A stretch of DNA of 64,000 nucleotides from Burkholderia territorii (GTDB taxonomy: Bacteria; Pseudomonadota; Gammaproteobacteria; Burkholderiales; Burkholderiaceae). A model generated the notes under the pieces. It was not told the DNA's origin, did not search any database, and saw only the letters and a list, made by a program, of their open reading frames with translations. The stretch's first letter is position 1. The number at the start of each line of letters is the position of its first letter. The translations under genes were made by a program, and so were the position numbers. This document shows, in pieces, positions 8,962 to 17,798 of the stretch. Location: the NCBI RefSeq assembly GCF_902833055.1, contig NZ_CADFEJ010000001.1:434001-498000 (forward strand), read 5' to 3'.

Positions 8962-10011
8962 ATGAGCGATTCCCGTTTTTACCGGCTGACCGTCGCCGAC
9001 GTCATCGCCGAAAGCGACGATGCATGCTCGTTCGTGTTCGACGTGCCCACGGCATTGCGCGATGCGTTCGCGTATCGGCCGGGCCAGTTCCTGACGCTGA
9101 ATGTGCCGTGCGCCGGCGCGAGCGTCGCGCGCTGTTACTCGCTGTCGAGCGCGCCGGGTATCGACGCGGCACCGAAGATCACCGTCAAGCGCGTGCGCGA
9201 CGGTCGCGCGTCGAACTGGCTGTGCGACCGCATCCGCGCGGGCGATGCGCTCGACGTGCTGCCGCCGGCCGGTGTCTTCACGCCGCGCACGCTCGACTGC
9301 GACCTGCTGCTGTTCGCGGGTGGCAGCGGCATCACGCCGGTGCTGTCGATCCTGAAGTCGGCGCTCGTGCACGGCCGCGGGATGCTGACGCTGATCTATG
9401 CGAACCGCGACGAGCGCTCGGTGATCTTCCGCGACGAACTGCGGCAGCTCGCGCAGCGCCATCCGGGCCGGCTGCGCGTGATCCATTGGCTCGACAGCGT
9501 GCAGGGCGTGCCGCACCAGCGGCATCTCGAGGAACTCGCGCGGCCGTTCAGCCAGCAGGAAACGTTCATTTGCGGGCCGGCGATGTTCATGGAGAACGCG
9601 CTCGCCGCGATGCTCGGCCTCGGGCTGCCGCGTGCGCGCGTACACGTCGAGCGTTTTGCGTCGCTGCCCGATGCGCCGGTGCGGGCCGATCCGGCTGCAT
9701 CGTCCGCGACGGCGCCCGCCACGGCCGCCGGCGATGGCGCGGCGATCGAGACGGTGCTCGACGGCGAGACCTTCGCATTTGCCGGCGCGCCCGGCGAAAC
9801 GCTGCTCGATGCGATGCTGCGCGCGGGCCTGCCGGCACCGAATTCCTGCCGGATGGGGCAGTGCGGCGCGTGCATGTGCCGTATCGAACGCGGGCAGGTG
9901 GCGCTCGACGGCAACCACGTGCTCGACGACGACGAGATCGCGTCCGGCTGGACGCTCGCCTGCTGCGCGCGGCCCGCGAGCGACGCGCTGCGCGTGGTGT
10001 TTCCCGATTGA
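8962..10011 (+). CDS. kshB: KshB-like 3-ketosteroid 9alpha-hydroxylase reductase
   Basis: A 349-residue Rieske-oxygenase reductase that passes electrons from NADH through FAD and a [2Fe-2S] centre to KshA. Domains in order are a ferredoxin-reductase FAD domain with RCYSLSSAP, an NAD domain with GGSGITPVLSILK and the FICGPAMFMENAL motif, and a C-terminal plant-type ferredoxin domain from about residue 265 with CRMGQCGACMC and a distal Cys in LACCARP. This order (FAD, NAD, 2Fe-2S) and size match KshB and PaaE-type reductases. The ATG at 8962 has AGGAG 6 bases upstream. Its oxygenase partner, kshA, is 25 kb away in the same window. PaaE-like use is the alternative, less likely by context. Confidence 0.88.
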   Translation: MSDSRFYRLTVADVIAESDDACSFVFDVPTALRDAFAYRPGQFLTLNVPCAGASVARCYSLSSAPGIDAAPKITVKRVRDGRASNWLCDRIRAGDALDVLPPAGVFTPRTLDCDLLLFAGGSGITPVLSILKSALVHGRGMLTLIYANRDERSVIFRDELRQLAQRHPGRLRVIHWLDSVQGVPHQRHLEELARPFSQQETFICGPAMFMENALAAMLGLGLPRARVHVERFASLPDAPVRADPAASSATAPATAAGDGAAIETVLDGETFAFAGAPGETLLDAMLRAGLPAPNSCRMGQCGACMCRIERGQVALDGNHVLDDDEIASGWTLACCARPASDALRVVFPD

Positions 10012-10051
10012 GCCGCGACGCGCGTGCGGCGCGCGCGGCAACCCTGTTGCG

Positions 10052-11644
10052 ATGCCTATGACGATGGACAACGAAATCCTCACCACGCCCGCGCTGATCG
10101 CGCGGGCTGCCGCGCGCCACGGCGCGCATCCGGCGATCGAGTCGGAGCACGGCCGGCTGACCTATGCGGAACTCGACGCGGCGCGTCTCGAGGCGGCGCG
10201 CGCGCTGCTCGCGAGCGGCATCGATGCCTGCGACCGGATCGCCGTATGGGCGCCGAACCTGCCGCAATGGATCGTCGCAGCGCTGGCGATCCACACCGTC
10301 GGCGCGATCCTCGTACCGGTCAACACGCGGATGAAGGGCATGGAAGTGGGCGGCATCCTGCACGACAGCGGGGCACGGCTGCTGTTCTGCTGCGGCACCT
10401 TCCTCGGCGAATCCTATCCGGCGATGCTCGCGCCGCACCGGCCCGCGACGCTCGAACGCGTCGTCGTGTTCGACGGCGAACCGCCGTCCGGTGCATGCGA
10501 CGAAACGTGGAACGCGTTCCTCGCGCGCGGTGCGGCGGTGCCGCTCGCCGCCGTGCGCGAGCGTGAGGCGCAGGTGACACCGGATACCGTGATGGACCTG
10601 ATGTTCACGTCCGGCACGACCGGCCGCCCGAAGGGCGTGATGACCGCTCACGGACAGAACCTGAAGGCCGCACAGGCGTGGGCCGCGATCGCCGGCGTGC
10701 GCCGGGACGACCGCTATCTGATCGTCAATCCGTTTTTCCATACGTTCGGTTACAAGGCGGGGTGGCTCGCCGCATTGTCGAGCGGCGCGACCGTGCTGCC
10801 GCATCTCGTGTTCCAGCCCGCCGACGTCCTGCGGCGCATCGCCGCCGAACGCGTGTCGGTGCTGCCCGGGCCGCCGACGCTGTACTACGCGCTGCTCGAT
10901 GCGCCCGAACGCGCGACGCACGACCTGTCTTCGCTGCGAATCGCGGTGACGGGCGCGGCCGCGATCGCGCCGAGCCTGATCGAGCGGATGCGCGCGGAGC
11001 TCGGCTTCGAGACCGTGCTGACCGGCTACGGGCTGACCGAATCGTGCGGGTTCGCGACGCTGTGCCGTCATGGCGACGACGCGCAGACGGTCGCGTGCAC
11101 GTCGGGCCGGCCGATGCCGGGCGTCGAGCTGCGCATCGCGGGTCGGGACGGTGCCGCGCTCGGGCCGGAGGAAACCGGCGAGATCTGGGTGCGCGGCTAC
11201 AACGTGATGCGCGGCTACTTCAACCAGCCGGAAGCGACGCGCGAGGCCGTCGACGCCGACGGGTGGCTGCATACCGGCGACCTTGGCTGCGTCGACGCGA
11301 ACGGCAACCTGAAGATCACCGACCGGATCAAGGACATGTTCATCGTCGGCGGCTTCAACTGCTATCCGGCCGAGATCGAGAGGCTGCTGGCCGCGCACCC
11401 GGCGATCGCACAGGTCGCGCTGGTCGGCGTGCCGGACAAGCGGCTCGGCGAAGTCGGGCATGCGTACGTCGTGCTGCGTCCCGGCGCGCACACCGACGCC
11501 GACGCGCTGAACGACTGGGCACGCGGCAACATGGCGAACTACAAGGTGCCGCGGCATTTCACGTTCGTCGACCAACTGCCGACGAGCGCGGCCGGCAAGG
11601 TGCTGAAGTACCGGCTGCGCGCGGGCGCCGAAGCGGCGGCCTGA
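10052..11644 (+). CDS. fadD3: FadD3-like acyl-CoA synthetase (HIP-CoA ligase)
   Basis: A 530-residue adenylate-forming ligase. The P-loop-like motif is MFTSGTTGRPKGVM, the hinge region is TGDLGCVDANGNLKITDRIKDM, and GGFNCYPAEIE plus the terminal catalytic-lysine stretch SAAGKVLKYRLR complete the set. FadD3 activates HIP, the C/D-ring propanoate left after rings A and B are removed, as its CoA thioester. The GGFN(V/C)YPAE signature, length and context fit. ATG codons at 10052, 10058 and 10064 are all possible; no strong ribosome-binding site separates them. It follows kshB by 40 bases. Confidence 0.82.
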   Translation: MPMTMDNEILTTPALIARAAARHGAHPAIESEHGRLTYAELDAARLEAARALLASGIDACDRIAVWAPNLPQWIVAALAIHTVGAILVPVNTRMKGMEVGGILHDSGARLLFCCGTFLGESYPAMLAPHRPATLERVVVFDGEPPSGACDETWNAFLARGAAVPLAAVREREAQVTPDTVMDLMFTSGTTGRPKGVMTAHGQNLKAAQAWAAIAGVRRDDRYLIVNPFFHTFGYKAGWLAALSSGATVLPHLVFQPADVLRRIAAERVSVLPGPPTLYYALLDAPERATHDLSSLRIAVTGAAAIAPSLIERMRAELGFETVLTGYGLTESCGFATLCRHGDDAQTVACTSGRPMPGVELRIAGRDGAALGPEETGEIWVRGYNVMRGYFNQPEATREAVDADGWLHTGDLGCVDANGNLKITDRIKDMFIVGGFNCYPAEIERLLAAHPAIAQVALVGVPDKRLGEVGHAYVVLRPGAHTDADALNDWARGNMANYKVPRHFTFVDQLPTSAAGKVLKYRLRAGAEAAA

Positions 11645-11681
11645 GCGCCGGCGCGCGATCCGTGACCAACGGGATGAACGC

Positions 11682-12020
11682 ATGAACGACAACGGATTTC
11701 CACCGGGGGCGGTGCTCGTGTTCGGCGGCAGCGGCGGGATCGGGCAGGGCGTTGCGCTCGAATTCGCACGCGCCGGCGTGACGGTCGCGCTCGGTTATCG
11801 CAGCAAGGCCGACGTCGCCGAGCGTGTCGCGCGCGACCTGCGCGACACAGGCGTCGCCGCCACCGCGCATCGCGCGGACGTGACCGATCCCGCGCAGATC
11901 GACGCGCACAGCCGCGTGCACACGAACACGTCAGTTGCTCTTGGCGCCCGATTCGTCGAATCTGGCACACCGCCGGCGAACGGGATCGTCGGCCCACATT
12001 CCATGCATCGACGCGCGTGA
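11682..12020 (+). pseudogene. Truncated short-chain dehydrogenase (N-terminal third only)
   Basis: The frame starts as a typical classical SDR: VLVFGGSGGIGQGVALEFARAGVTVALGYRS with the glycine-rich NAD(P) motif, then the adenosine-site aspartate in HRADVTDPAQID. After about residue 76 (base 11908) the homology stops. There is no NNAG motif and no catalytic Ser/Tyr/Lys, and the remaining 36 residues are unlike any SDR. A full family member has about 250 residues, so roughly two thirds is missing. It directly follows fadD3 and was probably the next gene of that operon before a deletion or insertion. The break coincides with the start of non-steroid genes. Confidence 0.75.
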
Positions 12021-12682
12021 GCGCCCATCTCGCCGCCCACTCGTTGCGCACACATCGTCCTCGGTAATCACCCTGACCCGCATCGCGGGATGACGTCTCT
12101 CTGGCCACGCATGGCCCGGGCGGGGTCACGTCGATGAAACATTTTTCCCGGGCGTGTGGTGCCACACGCGCTTGCCGGCCGTTGCGGCTTCGTGGATGCC
12201 GATGGCCGCGCACGCTTGGCCGGCGCGCGTCGCAACGCCCGATGCGTAGCTTCCCTGCATCGGCCACGGCGCTCCCGCGCCGAAAACAGATGCGTTCCTG
12301 AAACATTTCCGTCGATTCCCTCCCGCATAACCCCGGGCGTCCGGCCGAGACGCTTGCCCGGCACCGGTCCGCGCCGCATGGCACATGCCTTGCGGTTAGG
12401 CCGGTGCCGCTCGACACAACCGCGATCGATATCAACGACGAATCGCGAGAGCGGCATGCAACGACATCGAAATATCGGGGATCGGATCGAGCCGCGCAAT
12501 GGCGGCCGGTCGTGTCGGACGCGCAATGCGTCGTTTCGAAGACACGAACGGACACCGCACGCGTGCGATCCGTCAAACAGCAAGCTTGCTTGCGAGATGT
12601 CGTGTCGGGGGCCCGCTGCGCGTGGCGGCATGCGCTGCACGCGGCGGGTCGGCGCGCCCGGCACATGTCGGGGGAGACGCCC
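12021..12682. other. Non-coding or decayed stretch after the SDR break
   Basis: No convincing gene is seen on either strand; open frames here have arginine/cysteine-rich translations without family features. Two short direct repeats occur, each followed by a CCCGGGCGT: TGAAACATTT at 12135-12144 and again at 12299-12308. AT-richer patches near 12420-12480 and 12560-12600 contrast with the neighbours. The stretch looks like a junction scar that now carries the promoter of the outer-membrane protein gene at 12683. No insertion-sequence ends or transposase remains could be identified. Confidence 0.5.
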
Positions 12683-13342
12683 GTGAAAACGACTGTGAAC
12701 CAATGGGCAGCGCTGGCGATCGTGTTCGCGGCTGGCGCGCACGCGCAGGAAATCTACCTGCAGGGCGGCACGCAAGGCGTCGGCATCGGCGCGGCCGTGA
12801 GCTTCAACGCCGTGCTGGGCGCACACGCGGATTTCAATGCGATCAATCTGACGCATGACTTCACCGTGGCCGGCAATCGCTATCAGGACGACATCAAGCT
12901 GCGCCAGGGCGGCCTGTATGCCGATATCTTTCCGTGGCGCGGCAGCGGCTTTCGTGCAACGATCGGGTTGCGCTTCAACGACGACGAAATCCGCGGCGTG
13001 TCGGTGCCCACCAACGGCACCTACGTGTTCGGCGGCAAGCGATATCCGGCGCTGCCCGGGATGTACGCGGTCGCGGAGGCGCGCTATCCGGCCGTGATGC
13101 CGTATGCCGGGATCGGCTACGGGCACCGGCCGGCATCGAAAGGACTCGGCTTCGTCGCCGATCTGGGCGTCGCATACGGGATTCCGCGCTGCTCGTACAC
13201 GCTGTCGCCGGCGCTCGCTGCCGCAGCCGGACCGCAGAAGAGCCAGGTTCTGGCCTCCAGCGGCCTCGACGAACTGAACCGGGTAATGTCGCGGTATCGG
13301 TGGTATCCGGTCCTGCAGATCGGGATCTCGTACCGGTTCTGA
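12683..13342 (+). CDS. Predicted outer-membrane beta-barrel protein
   Basis: A 219-residue secreted protein. The GTG at 12683 follows GGGGAG by 8 bases and gives a clean signal peptide ending AHA-QEIYL. The rest alternates glycine and aromatic residues in short strands (EIYLQGGTQGVGIGAAVSF, YAGIGYGHRP, VADLGVAYGI) and ends ISYRF, the terminal-aromatic signal of Bam-assembled barrels. An OmpW or lipid-A-deacylase-like small barrel is plausible, but no specific family is recognised. It stands between the broken SDR and a GT87 enzyme and need not be related to steroid use. Confidence 0.72.
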   Translation: MKTTVNQWAALAIVFAAGAHAQEIYLQGGTQGVGIGAAVSFNAVLGAHADFNAINLTHDFTVAGNRYQDDIKLRQGGLYADIFPWRGSGFRATIGLRFNDDEIRGVSVPTNGTYVFGGKRYPALPGMYAVAEARYPAVMPYAGIGYGHRPASKGLGFVADLGVAYGIPRCSYTLSPALAAAAGPQKSQVLASSGLDELNRVMSRYRWYPVLQIGISYRF

Positions 13343-13448
13343 GCGGCACGCGCATCACGGCACGGCCATGCGAAGCATGCGCAGTGTCGGCCGCAGCGCG
13401 GCCGGGCGTCATCCATGCTTCACCGGAACACATAGCGCGGGGTGGTCG

Positions 13449-14645
13449 ATGGAGCGGGTACGTGCAGCGGACGATCGTGCAGCCGATGGACGGCGCGTCG
13501 GCACGTATGCCGTCGCGGCGCTCGCGCTGCAGGTTCTCTTCCTCGGCGTCTGGGTGATCCGCTATTACCTGTGGCACGACCGGTCCGCGCCGATGGTCGG
13601 GTCGGACTTCGCGATATTCTGGGCAACGGCGCGGGTCGCGCTCGAGCACGGCCCGACCGCGATCTTCTCGCCGCAATGGATTCAGCCGATCGAGGCCGCG
13701 CTGCGGCCTTTCGACGATTTCGCGCCGTGGCCGTATCCGCCGACCTTTCTGCTCGTCGTCGTCCCGTTCGGCTTGATGCCGTTCGCGAATGCCGTCGTTT
13801 TGTTCGGTTTGCTGACCATCGCCTGCTATGTGGCAGTCGTCGCGCGACTGACGCGTTCGCTCGACGGACAGTGGCGGCTCGCGATCGCCGCGTTTCCGGG
13901 GCTGATCGGTGCCGCGCTGACGATGCAGAACGCGTTTCTGACCGTCGCGGCGGCCGGCGCGGCGCTGTTGATGCTCAGGTCGCGCCCGATCGTTGCGGGC
14001 GCCTGCATCGCGCTCCTGATGGTGAAGCCGCAATACGGCGTGCTGTTCCCGTTGGCCCTGATCTGCGGACGGCACTGGACGGCGCTGGCCTCGGCGGGCA
14101 TGTTCAGTGCCGGACTCGTCGCGGTCTCGGCGATCATATTCGGGTGGCAGGCGTGGATCGCGTTTTTCGCGTTCCTGCCGTCCTTCGATCGCGGCGTGAT
14201 GGCGTACGGCGAGACGCTCTGGCGCGGCATGCCATCGATGTTCGGGTTCGCGCGCGCCGCGGGCCTGTCGATTCAGGTCGCATACGGCTTGCAAACGTGC
14301 GTCGCGGTGGGCGCCGTCGTGGCCGTCGCTTATGTATGGATTCGCGCGACGCGCTTCGAATTGCGTGCGGCCGCACTGGCTGCCGCGACGCTGCTCGTTC
14401 AGCCGTACTTCATGTATTACGACTTGTTGTGGCTGGTGCTGCCGGTCATCTTCCTGCTGCTCGACTGGCACAACGTTCGGCCGGACCGGCTCGAGACGGC
14501 CGTCCTGACGCTCGCATGGCTCGCGCCGGCGCAGGCGTTCGTCGCGGTCATTACGGGCACGATGTGGCCGGTCGCGTCGGCGATCCTGGTCGCGGTGCTG
14601 GCGGTGGTCGTGCGGCGAAGCATGCTGTCGGCCGCGGCATCGTGA
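13449..14645 (+). CDS. GT87-type membrane glycosyltransferase (DUF2029)
   Basis: A polytopic membrane protein of 398 residues with about nine to ten hydrophobic segments. It belongs to the GT87/DUF2029 family of polyprenyl-phosphate-sugar-dependent transferases (for example mycobacterial mannosyltransferases). The first periplasmic loop GSDFAIFWATARVALEHG carries the acidic residue expected for catalysis, and WPYPPTFLLVVVPFG and KPQYGVLFPLALI are characteristic family stretches. The ATG at 13449 comes just before the first helix; GGGGTGG is the nearest purine-rich site. It would add sugars to a lipid or envelope glycan. Neighbours (a barrel protein and a GH79 hydrolase) suggest an envelope-glycan role, not steroid catabolism. 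Confidence 0.75.
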   Translation: MERVRAADDRAADGRRVGTYAVAALALQVLFLGVWVIRYYLWHDRSAPMVGSDFAIFWATARVALEHGPTAIFSPQWIQPIEAALRPFDDFAPWPYPPTFLLVVVPFGLMPFANAVVLFGLLTIACYVAVVARLTRSLDGQWRLAIAAFPGLIGAALTMQNAFLTVAAAGAALLMLRSRPIVAGACIALLMVKPQYGVLFPLALICGRHWTALASAGMFSAGLVAVSAIIFGWQAWIAFFAFLPSFDRGVMAYGETLWRGMPSMFGFARAAGLSIQVAYGLQTCVAVGAVVAVAYVWIRATRFELRAAALAAATLLVQPYFMYYDLLWLVLPVIFLLLDWHNVRPDRLETAVLTLAWLAPAQAFVAVITGTMWPVASAILVAVLAVVVRRSMLSAAAS

Positions 14646-14746
14646 CGGATCATCGTGTGCACGGCGGCCGGGGCGGGCGAATCTGCGGAATCGCGACGGG
14701 AGACGTCGCGCGACGTTCGCGTCGTTGGCGTCGTGGGTTGACGACG

Positions 14747-16333
14747 TTAGCTAATGCGAATCAGTGCGGCACTGACGGGGGCCACCGTCACGGCGACCTG
14801 GCGGTTCGCCACTGCAAGCGTCTGCTGCGGCGACCCGTTCCATGCGCCATTCAGCGCGACCGCCAGTCCGCCGAACGTGATCGGTGTGCCGCCGTTATAG
14901 ATGCCCGGATTGGCCAGTTGGGCATTCGTCGCGTTGCCTGACGAAGCAAGCGTCATCACTGTCGCGCGCGACGCCGGCGCATCGAGCGTGACGGTAACGT
15001 TTGCGGCGCTGGCCGTATCCTTGTTGTTGATGATCACGTAGGTCGCGCCCTGGCTGGTCGCGACCGCGAATGCGCTCACGGCCGCCGTGCTCGTGCTCAG
15101 CGTCGTATTCAGGAGTTGACCGGCGCCGCCGCCCGAGAAGATTTGCGAAAAGAAAAGCAGTGCGTAATAGAGCGGCTGCACGGCCGTGACTTCGCCTTGC
15201 GAATCGGCGATCGCGGTATAGCTCGTCATCGATCCGTTGTTGTGGAAATTCAGGCCGCTCGCGCCGTACTGCGCATGCGTGAAGATGAAGTCGATCGCCC
15301 ACAGCGCACTCGCGAACACGTTGCTGACACCGGCCGGCTTCGTGCTGTTGAAATACGAATTCGTCTCGTTCATCCGGAACGGCACGCCGGCCTGCCGCGC
15401 GGCGGACTGCATGTTCTGGAGCGCCGTCACGAGATTCGTATCGGGGTAGGCGAGCATCCCGGCGATCGACGGCGCGCTGTCGTTGTAATTGCTGATGTAG
15501 TAGTGCTCGGTCAGCAGTGCGATGTTCCTGCCCTGGCTCACCGCGAACTGCTCCGCCCAGCCCGGCGTGTCGCTGGCGGCGGACGGCCCGCTGAACACGG
15601 CGCCGCTGACCGCACCCGCGATCGCCCGTGCGAACTGGTTCCATCCAGCGATCGCCCCTTGGGCGACCGTGCCGCCGTTCAGGAAGATGTCGTAGGTGAT
15701 GCCGGCCAGGTTCGGCGTCCTGCTGCCGCCGTATTGATCGGGTTCGTTGCCGATCTCGAACGCGAGCAACTGGCCGCCGAGTTGCTGTGCCACATACAGC
15801 GCTTCGTCGGCCGCTTGCGATGGCGACGTCACCGAGCCATGCGCACCGGCAAAATTGATCCCGTAAATCACCTTCCATGCGGGACATTGCTTGAGACACG
15901 CGACGAATCGCGCCACGTCGATACGCGAAACCTGCCCCCGGATTTTCCCCGGCCCGTCAGGTGCCCACGTCATGCGGTCAACGCTGTTCCCGCCGATGCG
16001 CAGCACGCCGCCGCCGAGCCTGTTGAGCAGGCCGATCAGGTTCGTGTTGTCGGCGCGGAAGCAGTTGTTGTTGATGTGGGCTTTCTCGAAGCTGAGGCTC
16101 GCGAAGTGGGCATCGAGCGCGGCAGTGCCGGACGCGGGCTGCTGGACGGCGAGCGTGAGCGAGACGCCGTCCGGGCGCGGATCCGGCGGCGGTGCGTCGG
16201 ATCCGCCGCCGCCGCAGGCGGCCAGCATCGATACGGCTGCATACGTGCCGAGACGAATGAAGTCGCGCCGGTTCATCGCCGCCGACGCCTCGTACACGTC
16301 GGACAGCGAAAGCGGGTTTTTTGTGGTTTTCAA
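14747..16333 (-). CDS. GH79-type glycoside hydrolase, Tat-exported lipoprotein
   Basis: A 528-residue exported enzyme. The twin-arginine motif NRRDF (Arg22-Arg23) is followed by a lipobox, LAAC (Cys40), then a glycine/proline linker. The catalytic barrel has FEIGNEPD (Glu197, likely acid/base) and FRMNETNSY (likely nucleophile), and a beta-sandwich C-terminal domain follows, as in GH79 beta-glucuronidases and heparanase-like enzymes. The start is TTG at 16333 with AAGGAT about 8 bases upstream; ATG at 16276 is a possible shorter start that still keeps the Tat signal. The substrate is unknown, perhaps a glucuronide or glycan. Steroid glucuronide cleavage would be tempting but is only a guess. 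Confidence 0.75.
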   Translation of the reverse strand: MKTTKNPLSLSDVYEASAAMNRRDFIRLGTYAAVSMLAACGGGGSDAPPPDPRPDGVSLTLAVQQPASGTAALDAHFASLSFEKAHINNNCFRADNTNLIGLLNRLGGGVLRIGGNSVDRMTWAPDGPGKIRGQVSRIDVARFVACLKQCPAWKVIYGINFAGAHGSVTSPSQAADEALYVAQQLGGQLLAFEIGNEPDQYGGSRTPNLAGITYDIFLNGGTVAQGAIAGWNQFARAIAGAVSGAVFSGPSAASDTPGWAEQFAVSQGRNIALLTEHYYISNYNDSAPSIAGMLAYPDTNLVTALQNMQSAARQAGVPFRMNETNSYFNSTKPAGVSNVFASALWAIDFIFTHAQYGASGLNFHNNGSMTSYTAIADSQGEVTAVQPLYYALLFFSQIFSGGGAGQLLNTTLSTSTAAVSAFAVATSQGATYVIINNKDTASAANVTVTLDAPASRATVMTLASSGNATNAQLANPGIYNGGTPITFGGLAVALNGAWNGSPQQTLAVANRQVAVTVAPVSAALIRIS

Positions 16334-16892
16334 TGGGTGATCCTTGTAGGCCGTTATTGATATTTTTGAAAGACATTAAACGCCGCTTTCGTAACATACC
16401 CGTTACAAGGGTCGAAGTCCATGACGCGTGTGTCGACGTTTGTCGACGCGCTTCGCAGTCCGTTTCCGGAAAACCGGCTGACGGCTGCGGCGCTCACCGA
16501 GGGGGCGGATGCCGTCGCGCCGGTCGGCTGAAGGCGACGCGCGTTGCGCGTGCCGACGCTCGATTTCCACGCAGAAGAAGCAGCCGCCCCGGCCGATTTT
16601 TCGCGAATTCCTGACGTTCAGGCCGTAAGAAAGATAATCCACCGGGCGGGCTATTCCTCGGATCCGCACGCGCCCCGCCAGCGTTGTCGCAGGTGTCCAG
16701 GCATCGCTTCGGCCTCCCTCTCCCGACCTCCGTTGCCGCGCCGCACCAAGACAACGCCGTTTCCCCCAACGCACTGGCCGCGCCACGCTCCCGCCTCCCA
16801 CCGGCTCTCGTCCCAACAGACGATGTGACGCCATCCCCGACCGTCCAGAATCCTTTCACGAACAACGGAATCTGAACCTGGAGGAGGCCGAC
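16334..16892. promoter_or_regulatory. Regulatory spacer upstream of hsaC operon
   Basis: A 559-base divergent spacer between the GH79 gene and hsaC. No coding region is convincing. The hsaC-proximal part repeats AACAGACGATG (16815-16825), also found upstream of the LLM gene. A strong ribosome-binding site (GGAGGAGG) sits 7 bases before the hsaC ATG. The GH79-proximal part is AT-rich, consistent with its promoter. No sigma70 boxes stand out for hsaC, as expected if it needs an activator. Confidence 0.45.
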
Positions 16893-17789
16893 ATGATCGA
16901 TGTCCGTGCGCTCGGCTACGTCGTCGTCGAAGCGACCCGCGTCGATGCGTGGCGCCGCTACGCGGAAGACGTGCTGGGCATGCAGGCGCTCGACGCACCC
17001 GACGGCGCGCTGTACCTGAAGATGGACGAGCGCGATTTCCGCTACGTGATCGTCCCCGGCACGGCCGATCGCTATTTGGCGTCGGGCTGGGAGCTGCCCG
17101 ACGCCGCCGCCTTCGACGCCGCGCTCGCGGCGTTGCAACATGCGGACGTCGAGGCCGTGCGCGCGACGCGCGACGAAGCCGCACTGCGCCGCGTGCAGGC
17201 GATGGCGTGGTGCACCGATCCTTCAGGCAACCGCCACGAGCTGTACTGGGGCGCGCGCTGCGACTTCCGCCGCTTCGTGTCGCCGCTCGGCGTCGCGCGC
17301 TTCGTCACCGGCGACATGGGTCTGGGCCACGCGGTGCTGCCCGCGCCGCAGTTCGACGCGACCGACGCATTCGTGCGCGGCGTGCTCGGCTTCGAGCTGT
17401 CCGACATCTACCGCGTGAAGTTCACGCCGGACCCCGTCGAACCCGAGAAACGCATCCATTTCATGCACTGCCGCAACGCGCGCCATCACAGCCTCGCGCT
17501 GTTCGAGATGGCCGTGCCGTCGGGCTGCGTGCATGTAATGGCCGAAGTCGACTCGATGGACGAAGTCGGCCGCGCGCTCGATCGAGTTGCCGCGCACGAC
17601 GTGAAGATGTCGGCGACGCTCGGCCGGCACTGCAACGACCAGATGATCTCGTTCTACATGAAGACCCCCGGCGGCTTCGATCTCGAATACGGCTTCGGCG
17701 GCCTCACGGTCGACTGGTCGAAGCACGCGGTGTTCGAGGCCACCAAGGTGAGCCAGTGGGGCCACGATTTCAGCATCGGATACCGGTAA
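16893..17789 (+). CDS. hsaC: HsaC-like 3,4-DHSA extradiol dioxygenase
   Basis: A 298-residue two-domain type I extradiol dioxygenase. It performs meta-cleavage of the catechol 3,4-DHSA made by HsaA/HsaB. The iron ligands of this family are in place: His146 (MGLGHAVL), His214 (GCVHVMAEV) and Glu265 (FDLEYG). The second-sphere HHS (His198-His199) and Tyr255 are also kept. The C-terminal stretch RHCNDQMISFYMKTPGGFD and SQWGHDFSIGYR match M. tuberculosis HsaC almost word for word. The start has a GGAGGAGG site. It leads a 15-gene operon whose other genes act on rings C and D. A biphenyl-type BphC is the alternative, less likely by context. Confidence 0.93.
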   Translation: MIDVRALGYVVVEATRVDAWRRYAEDVLGMQALDAPDGALYLKMDERDFRYVIVPGTADRYLASGWELPDAAAFDAALAALQHADVEAVRATRDEAALRRVQAMAWCTDPSGNRHELYWGARCDFRRFVSPLGVARFVTGDMGLGHAVLPAPQFDATDAFVRGVLGFELSDIYRVKFTPDPVEPEKRIHFMHCRNARHHSLALFEMAVPSGCVHVMAEVDSMDEVGRALDRVAAHDVKMSATLGRHCNDQMISFYMKTPGGFDLEYGFGGLTVDWSKHAVFEATKVSQWGHDFSIGYR

Positions 17790-17798
17790 GCCAGCACG

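Noticed and set aside
12126-12386. Minus-strand open frame in the junction region after the SDR fragment
   Set aside because: The 86-residue translation has no recognisable domain, no ribosome-binding site stands out, and it lies in a decayed stretch.
14703-14716. 14-base palindrome ACGTCGCGCGACGT between GT87 and GH79 as operator
   Set aside because: It lies between the 3' ends of two convergent genes, where an operator is unlikely, and such GC-rich palindromes are common in this genome.
16334-16892. Small frames in the spacer upstream of hsaC as genes
   Set aside because: None has a ribosome-binding site with a sensible product; the spacer is better read as regulatory.
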